Part shown: positions 1 to 7,635 of the stretch, one piece after another
Layout of the letters: the number at the start of each line of letters is the position of its first letter
Position numbering within the stretch: position 1 is the first letter of the stretch
NCBI GenBank assembly: GCA_964477195.1
Contig: CAYZCX010000005.1
Span: 1-64,000 of the forward strand
Reading direction: 5' to 3'
Origin: JALRBM01 sp964477195
Lineage (GTDB): Bacteria; Patescibacteriota; Saccharimonadia; Saccharimonadales; Saccharimonadaceae
DNA: 64,000 nt
The notes under the pieces: model-generated
What the model saw: only the letters and a program-made list of their open reading frames with translations
Databases searched by the model: none
What the model was told of the DNA's origin: nothing
Position numbers and translations under genes: made by a program

Positions 1-101
1 ATGAGAAGCAACACAGTGATACTCCCGACAATCCAACGGAAGCGATGATTTTTTGCTTCAGGAGGAGTTGTTTCCGAAATTGAGGAGTTAGTTTCTTGCA
101 T
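1..101 (-). CDS. N-terminus of a membrane protein (partial, runs off the window)
   Basis: Too short for ordinary ORF calling. From an ATG at 101 the minus strand reads an open frame to base 1: a polar Ser/Thr/Glu-rich start, a basic stretch (KNHRFRW) and then the hydrophobic start of a membrane segment (IVGSITVLLL). It begins 6 bp after the stop of the upstream membrane gene at 108, so the two are probably co-transcribed and translationally coupled. The family cannot be named from 33 residues. Confidence 0.55.
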   Translation of the reverse strand, partial: MQETNSSISETTPPEAKNHRFRWIVGSITVLLL

Positions 102-107
102 AACTTA

Positions 108-662
108 CTACCAAACGTCTTTACTAGGAACACTAAGCGCACGAGCAATGACTATTTGCAACAAAAAACTTCCTATAGCCAATAGGCCCGCCAAAATTGT
201 CGCAATATGAACCGCCGGAATCGTCATGTCCACCGGCTCGCTAAGAAAGGTAATTACCACAAATCCCAGAAGAGGAACGATAGTCGCAATACACTTGGCA
301 AAGAACATATTGCGTTTAGCAGGAGAGATATGAAGTAGCTTGAGGCTGCGCCGCAAAAAACGCGAACCTACTTTTGCAATAAAATAGGGAAGTGCCACGA
401 AAATAGCGATCGATAAGACGACGATGATTGCTGTAATAATATAAGCAAAAACTTTTGCGACAGCTGGAGATTCCGCCGCTGCACCGGTCGTCGAGCCTTC
501 TTGGAGAATCGTTTCTGGGGGTACCGTTACTACCGAAGACTGCATGAGTAACATGAGAACAATCGCAATAAATAACGTCCAGGCTACCAAAGTACACGCG
601 TAACCTATTATCCCGAAACTATTAACCAGAATAAACGCCTTCCTCACCCGCCGGTTCTTCAT
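108..662 (-). CDS. Hypothetical four-helix integral membrane protein
   Basis: The 184-aa product is predicted to sit in the cytoplasmic membrane. Hydrophobic segments lie near residues 8-38, 70-95, 120-140 and 150-172, with a Ser/Thr/Ala-rich extracytoplasmic loop (around residues 45-65) between the first two. No catalytic motif or named family was recognised. An in-frame start exists 18 nt upstream, but ATG 662 is preferred because a -10-like TACTAT (669-674) ends exactly 6 nt before it, the leaderless spacing seen at many genes here. It is divergent from rplK and followed by another membrane gene at 101. Confidence 0.6.
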   Translation of the reverse strand: MKNRRVRKAFILVNSFGIIGYACTLVAWTLFIAIVLMLLMQSSVVTVPPETILQEGSTTGAAAESPAVAKVFAYIITAIIVVLSIAIFVALPYFIAKVGSRFLRRSLKLLHISPAKRNMFFAKCIATIVPLLGFVVITFLSEPVDMTIPAVHIATILAGLLAIGSFLLQIVIARALSVPSKDVW

Positions 663-694
663 ACTTCTATAGTACACCACCTGCGCGGCTTATC

Positions 695-723
695 TTGCTA
701 ATTTTGGTAGTTTTTGCTAAAAT
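695..723 (+). promoter_or_regulatory. Promoter of rplK
   Basis: TTGCTA (695-700), a 17-nt spacer and TAAAAT (718-723) form a sigma-70-like promoter. The transcript would start near 730. Its short leader holds a small hairpin (ACTCG/CGAGT, 736-751) before an AAAGGA ribosome site. Confidence 0.6.
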
Positions 724-775
724 AGCTTGGTTACGCACTCGGTAATACGAGTAGAAGCTAAAAGGATAAATATTT

Positions 776-1201
776 ATGGCAAAGAAAATTATCGGTAATC
801 TGAAATTCCGTGTTCCCGCTGGCCGTGCGAGCGCTGGTCCTCCAGTCGGCTCCACGCTTGGTCAATGGGGCCTTAACATGATGGACTTCATCAATCCCTT
901 CAACGACGCCACCAAAGATCTCATGGGCAAGGACGTTATCGTTCATCTTCAGGTATTCGAAGATCGTTCGTTCACCTGGAAGTCACTTGGTCAGCCAGTT
1001 GATGATATGATCCGTGAAAAAATCGGCATCAAAAAAGGTAGCGGCAAACCACACAGCGAAAAAGTAGGCAAAATTACTCGCGCACAACTTCAGGAAATTG
1101 CAGAGGTTAAAAAAGACCAACTCAACGCAATTGACCTCGAAGGTGCTATCAAGGTAGTTGCCGGCACGGCTCGCAGTATGGGCGTCGAAGTCGTCGAATA
1201 A
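776..1201 (+). CDS. rplK: 50S ribosomal protein L11
   Basis: L11 (141 aa) binds the GTPase-associated centre of 23S rRNA. The full family length is present, with the N-terminal KFRVPAGRASAGPPVG region that matches the usual KLQIPAGKANPSPPVG and the C-terminal GTARSMGV signature. The start follows an AAAGGA ribosome site with good spacing. In most bacteria rplA follows directly; here Ku, LigD and orphan genes intervene and rplA lies 5 kb away with its own promoter and leader. The gene is monocistronic, closed by a strong terminator at 1218-1256. Confidence 0.97.
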   Translation: MAKKIIGNLKFRVPAGRASAGPPVGSTLGQWGLNMMDFINPFNDATKDLMGKDVIVHLQVFEDRSFTWKSLGQPVDDMIREKIGIKKGSGKPHSEKVGKITRAQLQEIAEVKKDQLNAIDLEGAIKVVAGTARSMGVEVVE

Positions 1202-1217
1202 ACAATATACTCGACCT

Positions 1218-1256
1218 ACAATAAAAATACCGCTTACAAGGCGGTATTTTTATTGT
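1218..1256 (+). terminator. Rho-independent terminator of rplK
   Basis: A perfect 16-bp stem (1218-1233 with 1241-1256) has a 7-nt loop. The stem contains A and T runs on its two sides, so it could act in both directions. Confidence 0.85.
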
Positions 1257-1303
1257 TCATATAATCATTAGTACTTTCGCAAGCGATTTGCTACCATAGA
1301 AAC

Positions 1304-2068
1304 ATGCGTGCACTATGGAGCGGATCAATCAGTTTTGGACTAGTAAACATACCTGTCAGACTTTATAGCGGCGTCAATCCGCACGAAGGTATCGATCTCG
1401 ATATGCTTCACAAAGACGATCACTCGCCAATTCGCTATGCCCGAATTTGCCGAAAAGACGGCGAGGAAGTACCGTGGGACGATATCGTGAAGGGGTACGA
1501 ATATCGCGATGGTGATTATGTTGTCCTCACCCAAAAAGACCTCGATAAGCTTGATACCGAAAAAACAGAGACAATTGATATTCAACATTTCGTCGACGAA
1601 GACGAGATCGATATTCGTTATTTTGAGCATCCATACTACCTCGAACCTGTGAAAGGTGGCGAAAAGGCGTATGCACTTCTTCGCGCAGCCCTCGAGCAGT
1701 CAGGCAAGTTAGCCCTTTCTAAGTACGTGCTGCGTCAGCGCGAGCATCTTGGCGTTATTAAGCCTGTCGGAAAAGCACTCGTCCTTAATCAAATGCGTTT
1801 TCCTACCGATCTTCGCGAGGCAACTGACCTCAAATTTCCAAACGAAAATAGCTTATCCGAAAACGAAGTCAAAATCGCCCTCAAATTCGTTTCTCAGGAA
1901 ACCTCTCATTTTGTCCCCGAGGACTATCACGACACCTACACCGAAGAACTTGAGGAAATGATTGAAGCAAAAACAAAAGGTAAAAAACCAAAGAAGCACC
2001 AAGCCAAAGCAGCCAATACATCTTCGAAAGATCTGATGTCCGCCCTCAAGGCGAGTCTCAAGGAATAG
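1304..2068 (+). CDS. ku: Non-homologous end-joining protein Ku
   Basis: Bacterial Ku (254 aa) forms a homodimeric ring on double-strand DNA ends and recruits LigD. The N-terminus RALWSGSISFGLVNIPVRLY is the family signature, followed by the beta-barrel core (YEYRDGDYVVLT, YFEHPYYLEP, QREHLGVI). The C-terminus is a short Lys-rich tail (KTKGKKPKKH) typical of Ku proteins that contact DNA and LigD. ATG 1304 lies 6 nt after TACCAT (1292-1297), suggesting a leaderless mRNA. LigD starts 3 bp after the stop, so the two are one operon. Confidence 0.96.
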   Translation: MRALWSGSISFGLVNIPVRLYSGVNPHEGIDLDMLHKDDHSPIRYARICRKDGEEVPWDDIVKGYEYRDGDYVVLTQKDLDKLDTEKTETIDIQHFVDEDEIDIRYFEHPYYLEPVKGGEKAYALLRAALEQSGKLALSKYVLRQREHLGVIKPVGKALVLNQMRFPTDLREATDLKFPNENSLSENEVKIALKFVSQETSHFVPEDYHDTYTEELEEMIEAKTKGKKPKKHQAKAANTSSKDLMSALKASLKE

Positions 2069-2071
2069 CTA

Positions 2072-4525
2072 ATGGGTCTTCGGAAGTACTTCTCCAAACG
2101 TCGTTTTAGTGAAACTCCCGAGCCAAAAGGCAAACCGAAAAAGGCAAAAAGCAAAAAGCTCGCCTTCGTGGTGCAAGAGCATCACGCCTCAAGCCTCCAC
2201 TATGACTTTCGCCTTGAACTCGACGGTGTCCTGAAAAGCTGGGCAGTCCCAAAAGGTCCTTCTATGAACCCCCATGACCGACATCTGGCCGTCCATGTCG
2301 AAGATCATCCGTTTGAGTATCGCAAATTCGAAGGAACGATTCCCGAAGGCAATTACGGCGCTGGTAATGTCATCATATGGGACGAAGGCACCTACGAGCC
2401 GTATCACGACGAACCAGATGACGAAGCGACGCTTCGAAAAGAGTACAAAAAGGGTCATCTGACTTTTATGATGCACGGCAAAAAACTAAAGGGTGAGTTT
2501 GCCCTTATCAAAATGCATGGTGATGATGAAAAAGCATGGCTTCTCATAAAAAAGGAAGATGAGTTCGCGTCAACTGCTGATATCACTCGCCAAGATGAGT
2601 CAGTCAAGAGTGGCAAAACAGTTGAATCTATTGACCCGGATACCGATGCAGTGACGTCACTCACCAAATATCCGAGCAAAAAGCACCCCTGGCAAGTCAA
2701 GCCTATGCTCTGTACGCTCGTCGATGCGCCATTTAGTAAAGAAGGGTGGCTCTTTGAGATCAAATGGGATGGATATCGCGCAATCGCAAGTAAGCAAGAC
2801 GACGCAATCGAGCTTTATTCGCGAACCCAAAACGACTTCAAAGACCACTACCCAAGCATCGTCGAAGCCATGCGTAGGCTTAATCATGATGTGGTTTTGG
2901 ACGGTGAAATCATGGTGATGGACAAGAATGGCGTTCCGCATTTTGAAGCACTCCAAAATTGGCGACGTGATCCAAAAGGACAGCTCTATTATTATGCTTT
3001 TGATATTCTATGGTGCGACGGTCGAGATATTCGGGAAATGCCGCTTATCGAACGTAAAGTACTCTTGAAATCCGTCCTCCCTTCCAATTCGATCATTCGC
3101 TATAGCGATCATATCGAAACAAACGGCCTCGGACTTTTTGACGAAATGAAAAAGCAGCATCTTGAGGGAATGGTGGCAAAGAAGTCCGACAGTACTTATC
3201 ACGAAAATCAGCGAGGAAATAATTGGTTAAAGGTAAAAACGCAGCTCCGCCAGGAAGTCGTCATCGGTGGTTTTACCGAACCACGCGGTGGGCGCAAGTA
3301 TCTTGGCTCGCTTATCCTGGGTGTGTACGATGGTGATACTTTTGTCTACGTTGGGCATTCGGGCGGCGGTATTCCTGAGGCGCAGCGAAAACTTCTGCGT
3401 GAAAAACTCGAAAAACTTGAGCGAAAATCCTCACCGTTTGCCACTGCACCTGTCCCGAATGCTCCCGTCCATTGGGTTCGCCCCGAACTCGTCGCCGAAA
3501 TGAGTTTTGGAGAATGGACAAACGACGGCCGGATGCGTCACCCTGTATATGAGGGTATGCGACCAGACAAAAAGCCGGGAGCCGTCATACGAGAAAAGCC
3601 AACACAAGCAGCGCCCGCGAAGAAGGGAACAACCATGAAAGGCAAGGTAGACCTTACCCATTTAGACAAAGTCTTTTTCCCAAAACACGGATATACGAAA
3701 GGTGATATGATTGCCTACTACGAGTCAGTCGCCTCCTATATTTTGCCTTACCTAAAAGATCGCCCCCTTTCGCTCCTTCGCCAACCAAATGGCATTACCG
3801 ACGAAGGCTTCTTTCAAAAAAATATGGAGCGTCTCCCAGAGTGGGCACCAGCAACTGATATCTTTTCTGATTCGAACAACAAAAATCTTCACTGGATTGT
3901 CGGGGGCGATCTCGACACGCTGCGATACATCGTACAGCTCGGCAGTATAGAGGTAAATCCTTGGAATGCACGCATTGGGCACTTACACACTCCGGATTGG
4001 CTCGTGATCGATCTTGACCCAGAAGGAGTAACATTCAAAGATGTCGTGACGGTCGCCCAAACAGTAAAGGAAGTCTGTGACGAATGGGGTCTTCCTGCAT
4101 ATCCCAAAACATCCGGCAAAACCGGCATTCATATATACGTCCCGCTTGGTGCTAAATATGAGTTTGAGCAAGCCAAAAATTTCGCTCATTTACTCGCACT
4201 CGAAATTCACACTCGTCAGCCAAAACTAACCAGTGTTGAGCGTATGCCCGCCAAACGTCCTCATCGTATTTATCTTGATTTTTTACAGAATCGCGAGGGC
4301 CAGACCCTGGCTGCACCATATTCACTTCGCCCTACACCAGATGCGACCGTCTCAACACCGCTTCACTGGGATGAAGTCATTCCCTCACTCAAGCCGACCA
4401 ATTTCACGATCAAAAATATCCCCAAGCGTCTCGATAAGGTAGGTGATCTATGGAAACCTGTGCTAGGGAAGGGTGTTGATATCGCCCAAATTATTAAATC
4501 CATTGAAGAAAATAGCGGCACATAA
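2072..4525 (+). CDS. ligD: Multifunctional ATP-dependent DNA ligase LigD (PE-LIG-POL)
   Basis: The 817-aa NHEJ enzyme trims, fills and seals broken ends with Ku. The domain order is 3'-phosphoesterase (about 20-175; HHASSLHYDFRLE, HVEDHP), ligase (about 205-500; motif I EIKWDGYRA with adenylated Lys231, DGEI, EGMVAKK) and primase-polymerase (about 535-800; metal-binding DLDP, SGKTGIHIY). This is the order of Pseudomonas LigD, unlike the mycobacterial POL-PE-LIG order. All three active-site signatures look intact. It sits in one operon with ku. NHEJ is unusual in reduced CPR genomes. Confidence 0.96.
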   Translation: MGLRKYFSKRRFSETPEPKGKPKKAKSKKLAFVVQEHHASSLHYDFRLELDGVLKSWAVPKGPSMNPHDRHLAVHVEDHPFEYRKFEGTIPEGNYGAGNVIIWDEGTYEPYHDEPDDEATLRKEYKKGHLTFMMHGKKLKGEFALIKMHGDDEKAWLLIKKEDEFASTADITRQDESVKSGKTVESIDPDTDAVTSLTKYPSKKHPWQVKPMLCTLVDAPFSKEGWLFEIKWDGYRAIASKQDDAIELYSRTQNDFKDHYPSIVEAMRRLNHDVVLDGEIMVMDKNGVPHFEALQNWRRDPKGQLYYYAFDILWCDGRDIREMPLIERKVLLKSVLPSNSIIRYSDHIETNGLGLFDEMKKQHLEGMVAKKSDSTYHENQRGNNWLKVKTQLRQEVVIGGFTEPRGGRKYLGSLILGVYDGDTFVYVGHSGGGIPEAQRKLLREKLEKLERKSSPFATAPVPNAPVHWVRPELVAEMSFGEWTNDGRMRHPVYEGMRPDKKPGAVIREKPTQAAPAKKGTTMKGKVDLTHLDKVFFPKHGYTKGDMIAYYESVASYILPYLKDRPLSLLRQPNGITDEGFFQKNMERLPEWAPATDIFSDSNNKNLHWIVGGDLDTLRYIVQLGSIEVNPWNARIGHLHTPDWLVIDLDPEGVTFKDVVTVAQTVKEVCDEWGLPAYPKTSGKTGIHIYVPLGAKYEFEQAKNFAHLLALEIHTRQPKLTSVERMPAKRPHRIYLDFLQNREGQTLAAPYSLRPTPDATVSTPLHWDEVIPSLKPTNFTIKNIPKRLDKVGDLWKPVLGKGVDIAQIIKSIEENSGT

Positions 4526-4530
4526 AACCA

Positions 4531-4561
4531 TTGACGCAGTAACTGCTAAGCGCGCTATAAT
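4531..4561 (+). promoter_or_regulatory. Promoter of the 4809 gene and its long leader
   Basis: TTGACG (4531-4536), a 19-nt spacer and TATAAT (4556-4561). It directs a transcript whose first 240 nt are noncoding. Confidence 0.6.
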
Positions 4562-4808
4562 AGTAATGGTTATGTGAGTACTGGTGGAGAACCTTTTCAC
4601 TTACAAACCCCCAAAACCACATTAAAAATTTAATGATTTAATCCGGCATACACACTATCCTCCAAAAGGAAAAGCGTCCCTGCTGGGATTACATATTCAC
4701 TACTTCAGGCAATAAACGCGCTAGCGTAAGCGGTGCACAGCGCATAGCCTTGTAGTCCACCTCCTAATTCCGCTGATGTTTACTAAACAAAACACCAAGG
4801 GAGCGAAT
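4562..4808 (+). other. Long noncoding leader, possible structured RNA or riboregulator
   Basis: About 240 nt separate a good promoter from the first gene. The stretch has no open frame of interest and holds several short complementary pairs: GGTGGA near 4583 with TCCACC near 4756, TCCC/GGGA around 4677-4688, and GCGC pairs around 4718-4742. I compared it mentally with SRP RNA, 6S RNA, tmRNA and RNase P RNA and found none of their hallmark motifs. It may be a regulatory 5' UTR or a separate small RNA. Confidence 0.3.
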
Positions 4809-5057
4809 ATGAAAACATATACATCTATAAACAGTCCAATTGACGTCACCGCAATCGGATTTGGAAGAAACTTGCGAACCTATCCGCGCCGCATGGAGTT
4901 TGAAGGATCAACCTATGACTTCATCGACGCCGGGCTTCGTACGATCATCCAAAGTGGTGAACGCGTCGCACAGATCTTTACAATGACTGATGGCGCACGC
5001 GATTATCGTCTCAGAAGCGATAATGGTCACTGGACATTACTGGGGATGACCCGGTAA
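4809..5057 (+). CDS. Small conserved-looking hypothetical protein
   Basis: The 82-aa cytosolic protein has no signal peptide or membrane segment. Its composition suggests a small alpha/beta fold with alternating strands (EFEGSTYDFID, RVAQIFTMTDG, DYRLRSDNGHWTLLGM). The start at 4809 is preferred over an in-frame ATG at 4776 because AAGGGAG lies just before it. The family was not recognised. It is transcribed alone, with its own promoter, unusually long leader and terminator at 5066. Confidence 0.65.
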   Translation: MKTYTSINSPIDVTAIGFGRNLRTYPRRMEFEGSTYDFIDAGLRTIIQSGERVAQIFTMTDGARDYRLRSDNGHWTLLGMTR

Positions 5058-5065
5058 CAAGATTG

Positions 5066-5087
5066 CCCCTCTCGAAGGGGTATTTTT
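5066..5087 (+). terminator. Terminator of the 4809 gene
   Basis: CCCCT (5066-5070) pairs with AGGGG (5076-5080) around a 5-nt loop and is followed by TATTTTTG. Confidence 0.7.
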
Positions 5088-5108
5088 GTTTTTAGAGAGA
5101 TGCAAACG

Positions 5109-5137
5109 CCCCGCACAACCCGACCGGCCGTGCGAGG
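5109..5137 (-). terminator. Possible terminator of the 5175 gene
   Basis: On the minus strand CCTCGCAC and GTGCGGGG form an 8-bp stem with one G-T pair, followed by a T-containing stretch. The T-run is weak, so confidence is moderate. Confidence 0.4.
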
Positions 5138-5174
5138 TATCTGCATGGTCTGGTCGAAGCACGGGGCTCGACTT

Positions 5175-5708
5175 TCAGGGACTGGTCGGAGTATTCACCG
5201 AGTCCGAAACAACGGGGTCGCTCGGGGGAACGGTCGGCTTCACGGTTTCACTCGGGATGGGCGATGTCGGTGAGGTCGTTGTCACGGGCAGCTTCACGCT
5301 CGTGCCGCTTGCGGGAAGCTGCGTTTCCACAACCACCTGCGCGGGGAGAGCAGTGGGCGATGCCGGCGTACTGCCGTGTGTTCGCTCCACCTGCTTGCCG
5401 GGCCTCGGCGACACGGTCACCGGCACCTCGGAGGTCACCACCACGACCTGAGTCGTCGGTGCTGCCTGCAGGGGTGCTGCCGGAGCAGTAGGCCTCTGCA
5501 TGGGATGAACGGAAATGTAGACCAATGTGACGACAACGATCCCCGCTGCAATCACCGGGATTGCACCCATAAAGAACGCAGGGATGCATTCTCGCCATTC
5601 TTCCCGAGTCTCGGGGATGTACTTGTGGCGAAACGCCTGCCACTTTTCCTTCATCAGTGGAAGGAACTTGTGGGAGAGGGTCCGCCAACCGCTCATGAAC
5701 CAGCGCAT
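5175..5708 (-). CDS. Orphan membrane-anchored protein with Pro/Thr-rich extracellular tail
   Basis: In this 177-aa protein a basic amphipathic N-terminus (about 1-42, rich in W, K, R and E) precedes one membrane segment (about 45-68, AFFMGAIPVIAAGIVVVTLV). The outside part is low-complexity Pro/Thr/Ser/Val sequence, resembling a wall-spanning or stalk region. No folded domain was recognised. GC content and C/G-ending codons are far higher than in core neighbours. It has a strong AAGGAG ribosome site and a consensus promoter with an inverted repeat (5765-5800). It is a likely surface protein of unknown role. Confidence 0.65.
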   Translation of the reverse strand: MRWFMSGWRTLSHKFLPLMKEKWQAFRHKYIPETREEWRECIPAFFMGAIPVIAAGIVVVTLVYISVHPMQRPTAPAAPLQAAPTTQVVVVTSEVPVTVSPRPGKQVERTHGSTPASPTALPAQVVVETQLPASGTSVKLPVTTTSPTSPIPSETVKPTVPPSDPVVSDSVNTPTSP

Positions 5709-5764
5709 TACGCCGTCTCCTTGTCCTAGTGCTGAAAATGTACTCTCTAAAAGTCTTAAGCACT

Positions 5765-5800
5765 ATTATACCAGTATTCATTATATAAGTCAATACTGGT
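5765..5800 (-). promoter_or_regulatory. Promoter of the 5175 gene with an overlapping inverted repeat
   Basis: On the minus strand TTGACT (5793-5788), 17 nt and TATAAT (5770-5765) are near consensus. A perfect 9-bp inverted repeat, ACCAGTATT (5770-5778) and AATACTGGT (5792-5800), flanks the spacer and is centred inside the promoter, as expected for a dimeric repressor operator. Confidence 0.65.
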
Positions 5801-5823
5801 TATTCTTACTCTAAATAAAACAA

Positions 5824-5866
5824 CCCCGAAGGGTTGAGGCGTTTGTCACACCTCAATCCTTCGGGG
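5824..5866 (-). terminator. Terminator of the 5880 gene
   Basis: A 16-bp stem with one mismatch (5824-5839 with 5851-5866) is followed on the minus strand by TTGTTTTATTT. Confidence 0.85.
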
Positions 5867-5879
5867 GTACTGCCGACAC

Positions 5880-6311
5880 CTACGGCGTAACTCGGCACAA
5901 AATGCCATCTGGGCCCACGGAGAGCTTCATGGCAACCTTCGGTCCGGTATCGTGGTGGAGCGACACCGACTGTGTCACCTCGACGAACCGCTGCTGCGTG
6001 CGGTCATCATGACCGCCTAGCATCACCCCGGTGTTAGCCACACCGTCCCCTGATACTATCGCATCTCCGGAGTTCCGGATGCTGATTCCGCCAGAGGCAC
6101 GCCCGACTGTGACAGCGATCTTCAGTTCATCCCCATCGGATGAACAAGAGACATTGACACCTCGGCCTCTGAGCAAAGCCACGTCGGCCTGCACGTGAAC
6201 GATACCGTCCGCCACATCATCATAAATCTCCACTTCGACTGACGTTGGCACACCATTGAGGGTGATACTGACTCGGCGTGCCGAGAAGGACTCGTCTACC
6301 CTGAGAGACAC
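5880..6311 (-). CDS. Orphan beta-rich protein
   Basis: The 143-aa protein has no signal peptide or membrane helix. It has alternating hydrophobic residues and a Gly/Asp/Ser-rich middle (SGDAIVSGDGVANTG), suggesting beta-sandwich or beta-repeat structure. No family was recognised. GTG 6311 is chosen because GGAGG lies 8 nt upstream. Its own promoter (6348-6375) and terminator (5824-5866) make it a self-contained transcription unit. GC-rich codon use sets it apart from the adjacent rplA. Confidence 0.6.
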   Translation of the reverse strand: MSLRVDESFSARRVSITLNGVPTSVEVEIYDDVADGIVHVQADVALLRGRGVNVSCSSDGDELKIAVTVGRASGGISIRNSGDAIVSGDGVANTGVMLGGHDDRTQQRFVEVTQSVSLHHDTGPKVAMKLSVGPDGILCRVTP

Positions 6312-6347
6312 TGAAAACCTCCGTGGTCGTATTGGTCAGTTGATACT

Positions 6348-6375
6348 ACTATATCATATTCCTAAGTAACATCAA
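6348..6375 (-). promoter_or_regulatory. Promoter of the 5880 gene
   Basis: Minus-strand TTGATG (6375-6370), a 16-nt spacer and TATAGT (6353-6348), leaving a leader of about 35 nt with a GGAGG ribosome site. Confidence 0.55.
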
Positions 6376-6415
6376 CTAATAGTATCGTCGCCTAGCTATA
6401 TTAGAATAAACATGA

Positions 6416-6470
6416 TATACTTTCGACATAAATATCAATGTTGGGAGGCTGTAAAAGCCGCTTGCACCAC
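6416..6470 (+). promoter_or_regulatory. -10 element and L1-binding leader of rplA
   Basis: TATACT (6416-6421) is followed by a leader whose 6440-6470 segment has the arrangement known from bacterial L1 autoregulatory sites: GGGAGG, a short helix (GGC/GCC) closed by an A-rich loop, then CGCTTGCACCAC. It mimics the L1 site in 23S rRNA, so free L1 would repress its own translation. The assignment is by pattern recall, not alignment. Confidence 0.55.
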
Positions 6471-6486
6471 AGAAAGGATCATCCTT

Positions 6487-7479
6487 ATGGCTAAAAAAGC
6501 CGAATTGCTTGAAAAAGCACAAGAGCTCAGGCTCGAAGTCACCGAAAAGAATACTATTGCAGAAATCGAAGCTGCGATTGCATCTGCTTCTACTTCTACA
6601 GAAGAAGAGGCTCAAGCAAGCGAAGAAGTTCATACTGCAAAAGCAGGGAAACGAAGTGAAAAATCACTCCGCGAAGCTGAAGAAAAAGCAGAAAAAGAGG
6701 CTCGCAAAGAAGCTGGCGATACAACTCCCCAAGGAGAGGACGTCGACACGACCGTTAAGAAAGGCCCAAAACCAGTCACTCGTCCGCTTATCGAGCGTCG
6801 CGGCAAAAACTACCGCAAGGTAGCCAAGCTTATCGAAAAAAGCAAAGTATATACTCTTGCCGAAGCGCTTGAACTCGCGACCAAAACCAACCCTTCTAAG
6901 TTTGATGCATCTGTTGAAATTCATGCTCGGCTTGGTGTTGACCCCCGCCAGGCTGATCAAAACATCCGTGCAACCGTATCGCTTCCAAATGGTACTGGTA
7001 AAACTATCCGCGTCGCCGTATTTGCCCCCGAAGCAGAGCATGCCAATGCCAAGAAGGCCGGTGCAGATATCATTGGTGACGAGGATTTTCTCAAACAACT
7101 CGACAAAGAAGACCTCAACTTTGATATTCTTGTCGCAACACCACAATACATGCCAAAACTTGGTAAATACGCTCGTCTCCTCGGCCCACGTGGTCTCATG
7201 CCAAATCCAAAATCAGGCACCGTGGCAACAGATGTTGCAAAAGCAGTCAGCGAAGCAAAAGCAGGTAAGGTTGAATACCGCGTCGACAAGCAAGCTATCG
7301 TTCACCTTGCTATCGGTAAGGTTTCGTTTGGCGCAGACAAACTTGGCGAAAACGCAAAGGCATTCTTTGACAGTCTTGCAAGCCAAAAGCCGACCAGCCT
7401 TAAAGGTGGTTATGTGAAATCTCTCAGCATTTCTACCACCCAAGGTCCAAGCATCAAGGTAGAGAACAGCAACGCCTAA
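6487..7479 (+). CDS. rplA: 50S ribosomal protein L1 with N-terminal extension
   Basis: L1 (330 aa from ATG 6487) binds 23S rRNA at the E-site stalk and can repress its own mRNA. The C-terminal 225 residues are classical L1 (GLMPNPKSGTV, RATVSLPNGTGK). The first 100 residues are extra: a short helix-turn unit (KAELLEKAQELRLEV) resembling SAP/HeH-type motifs, then a charged Glu/Lys/Ala linker. AAAGGA supports the chosen start; an upstream ATG at 6412 would swallow the L1-type leader. It is transcribed alone and closed by a terminator at 7501. Confidence 0.95.
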   Translation: MAKKAELLEKAQELRLEVTEKNTIAEIEAAIASASTSTEEEAQASEEVHTAKAGKRSEKSLREAEEKAEKEARKEAGDTTPQGEDVDTTVKKGPKPVTRPLIERRGKNYRKVAKLIEKSKVYTLAEALELATKTNPSKFDASVEIHARLGVDPRQADQNIRATVSLPNGTGKTIRVAVFAPEAEHANAKKAGADIIGDEDFLKQLDKEDLNFDILVATPQYMPKLGKYARLLGPRGLMPNPKSGTVATDVAKAVSEAKAGKVEYRVDKQAIVHLAIGKVSFGADKLGENAKAFFDSLASQKPTSLKGGYVKSLSISTTQGPSIKVENSNA

Positions 7480-7500
7480 TTGCTACTCTCGGCTAGCGAA

Positions 7501-7527
7501 AGAAGCTCCAAATTGGAGCTTCTTTTT
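7501..7527 (+). terminator. Terminator of rplA
   Basis: GAAGCTCC (7502-7509) pairs with GGAGCTTC (7515-7522) and is followed by a T-run. Confidence 0.85.
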
Positions 7528-7635
7528 GCTGTATGGAATAAGACAAAAACCTAGCATCAGACCCTATAGCAATGCCCGCGACCTTATGTCATACTATAGT
7601 CATAAGCAACACGAGACATCTAGGGAGGTGCGAGG

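Noticed and set aside
4562..4808. 6S RNA or SRP RNA after ligD
   Set aside because: Only one 6-bp pairing between the ends was found and no conserved SRP loop; not enough to name it.
5248..5793. 181-codon ORF overlapping the 5175 gene in another minus-strand frame
   Set aside because: It contains the promoter and inverted repeat, lacks a ribosome site, and its composition is Arg/Cys/Gly-rich shadow sequence.
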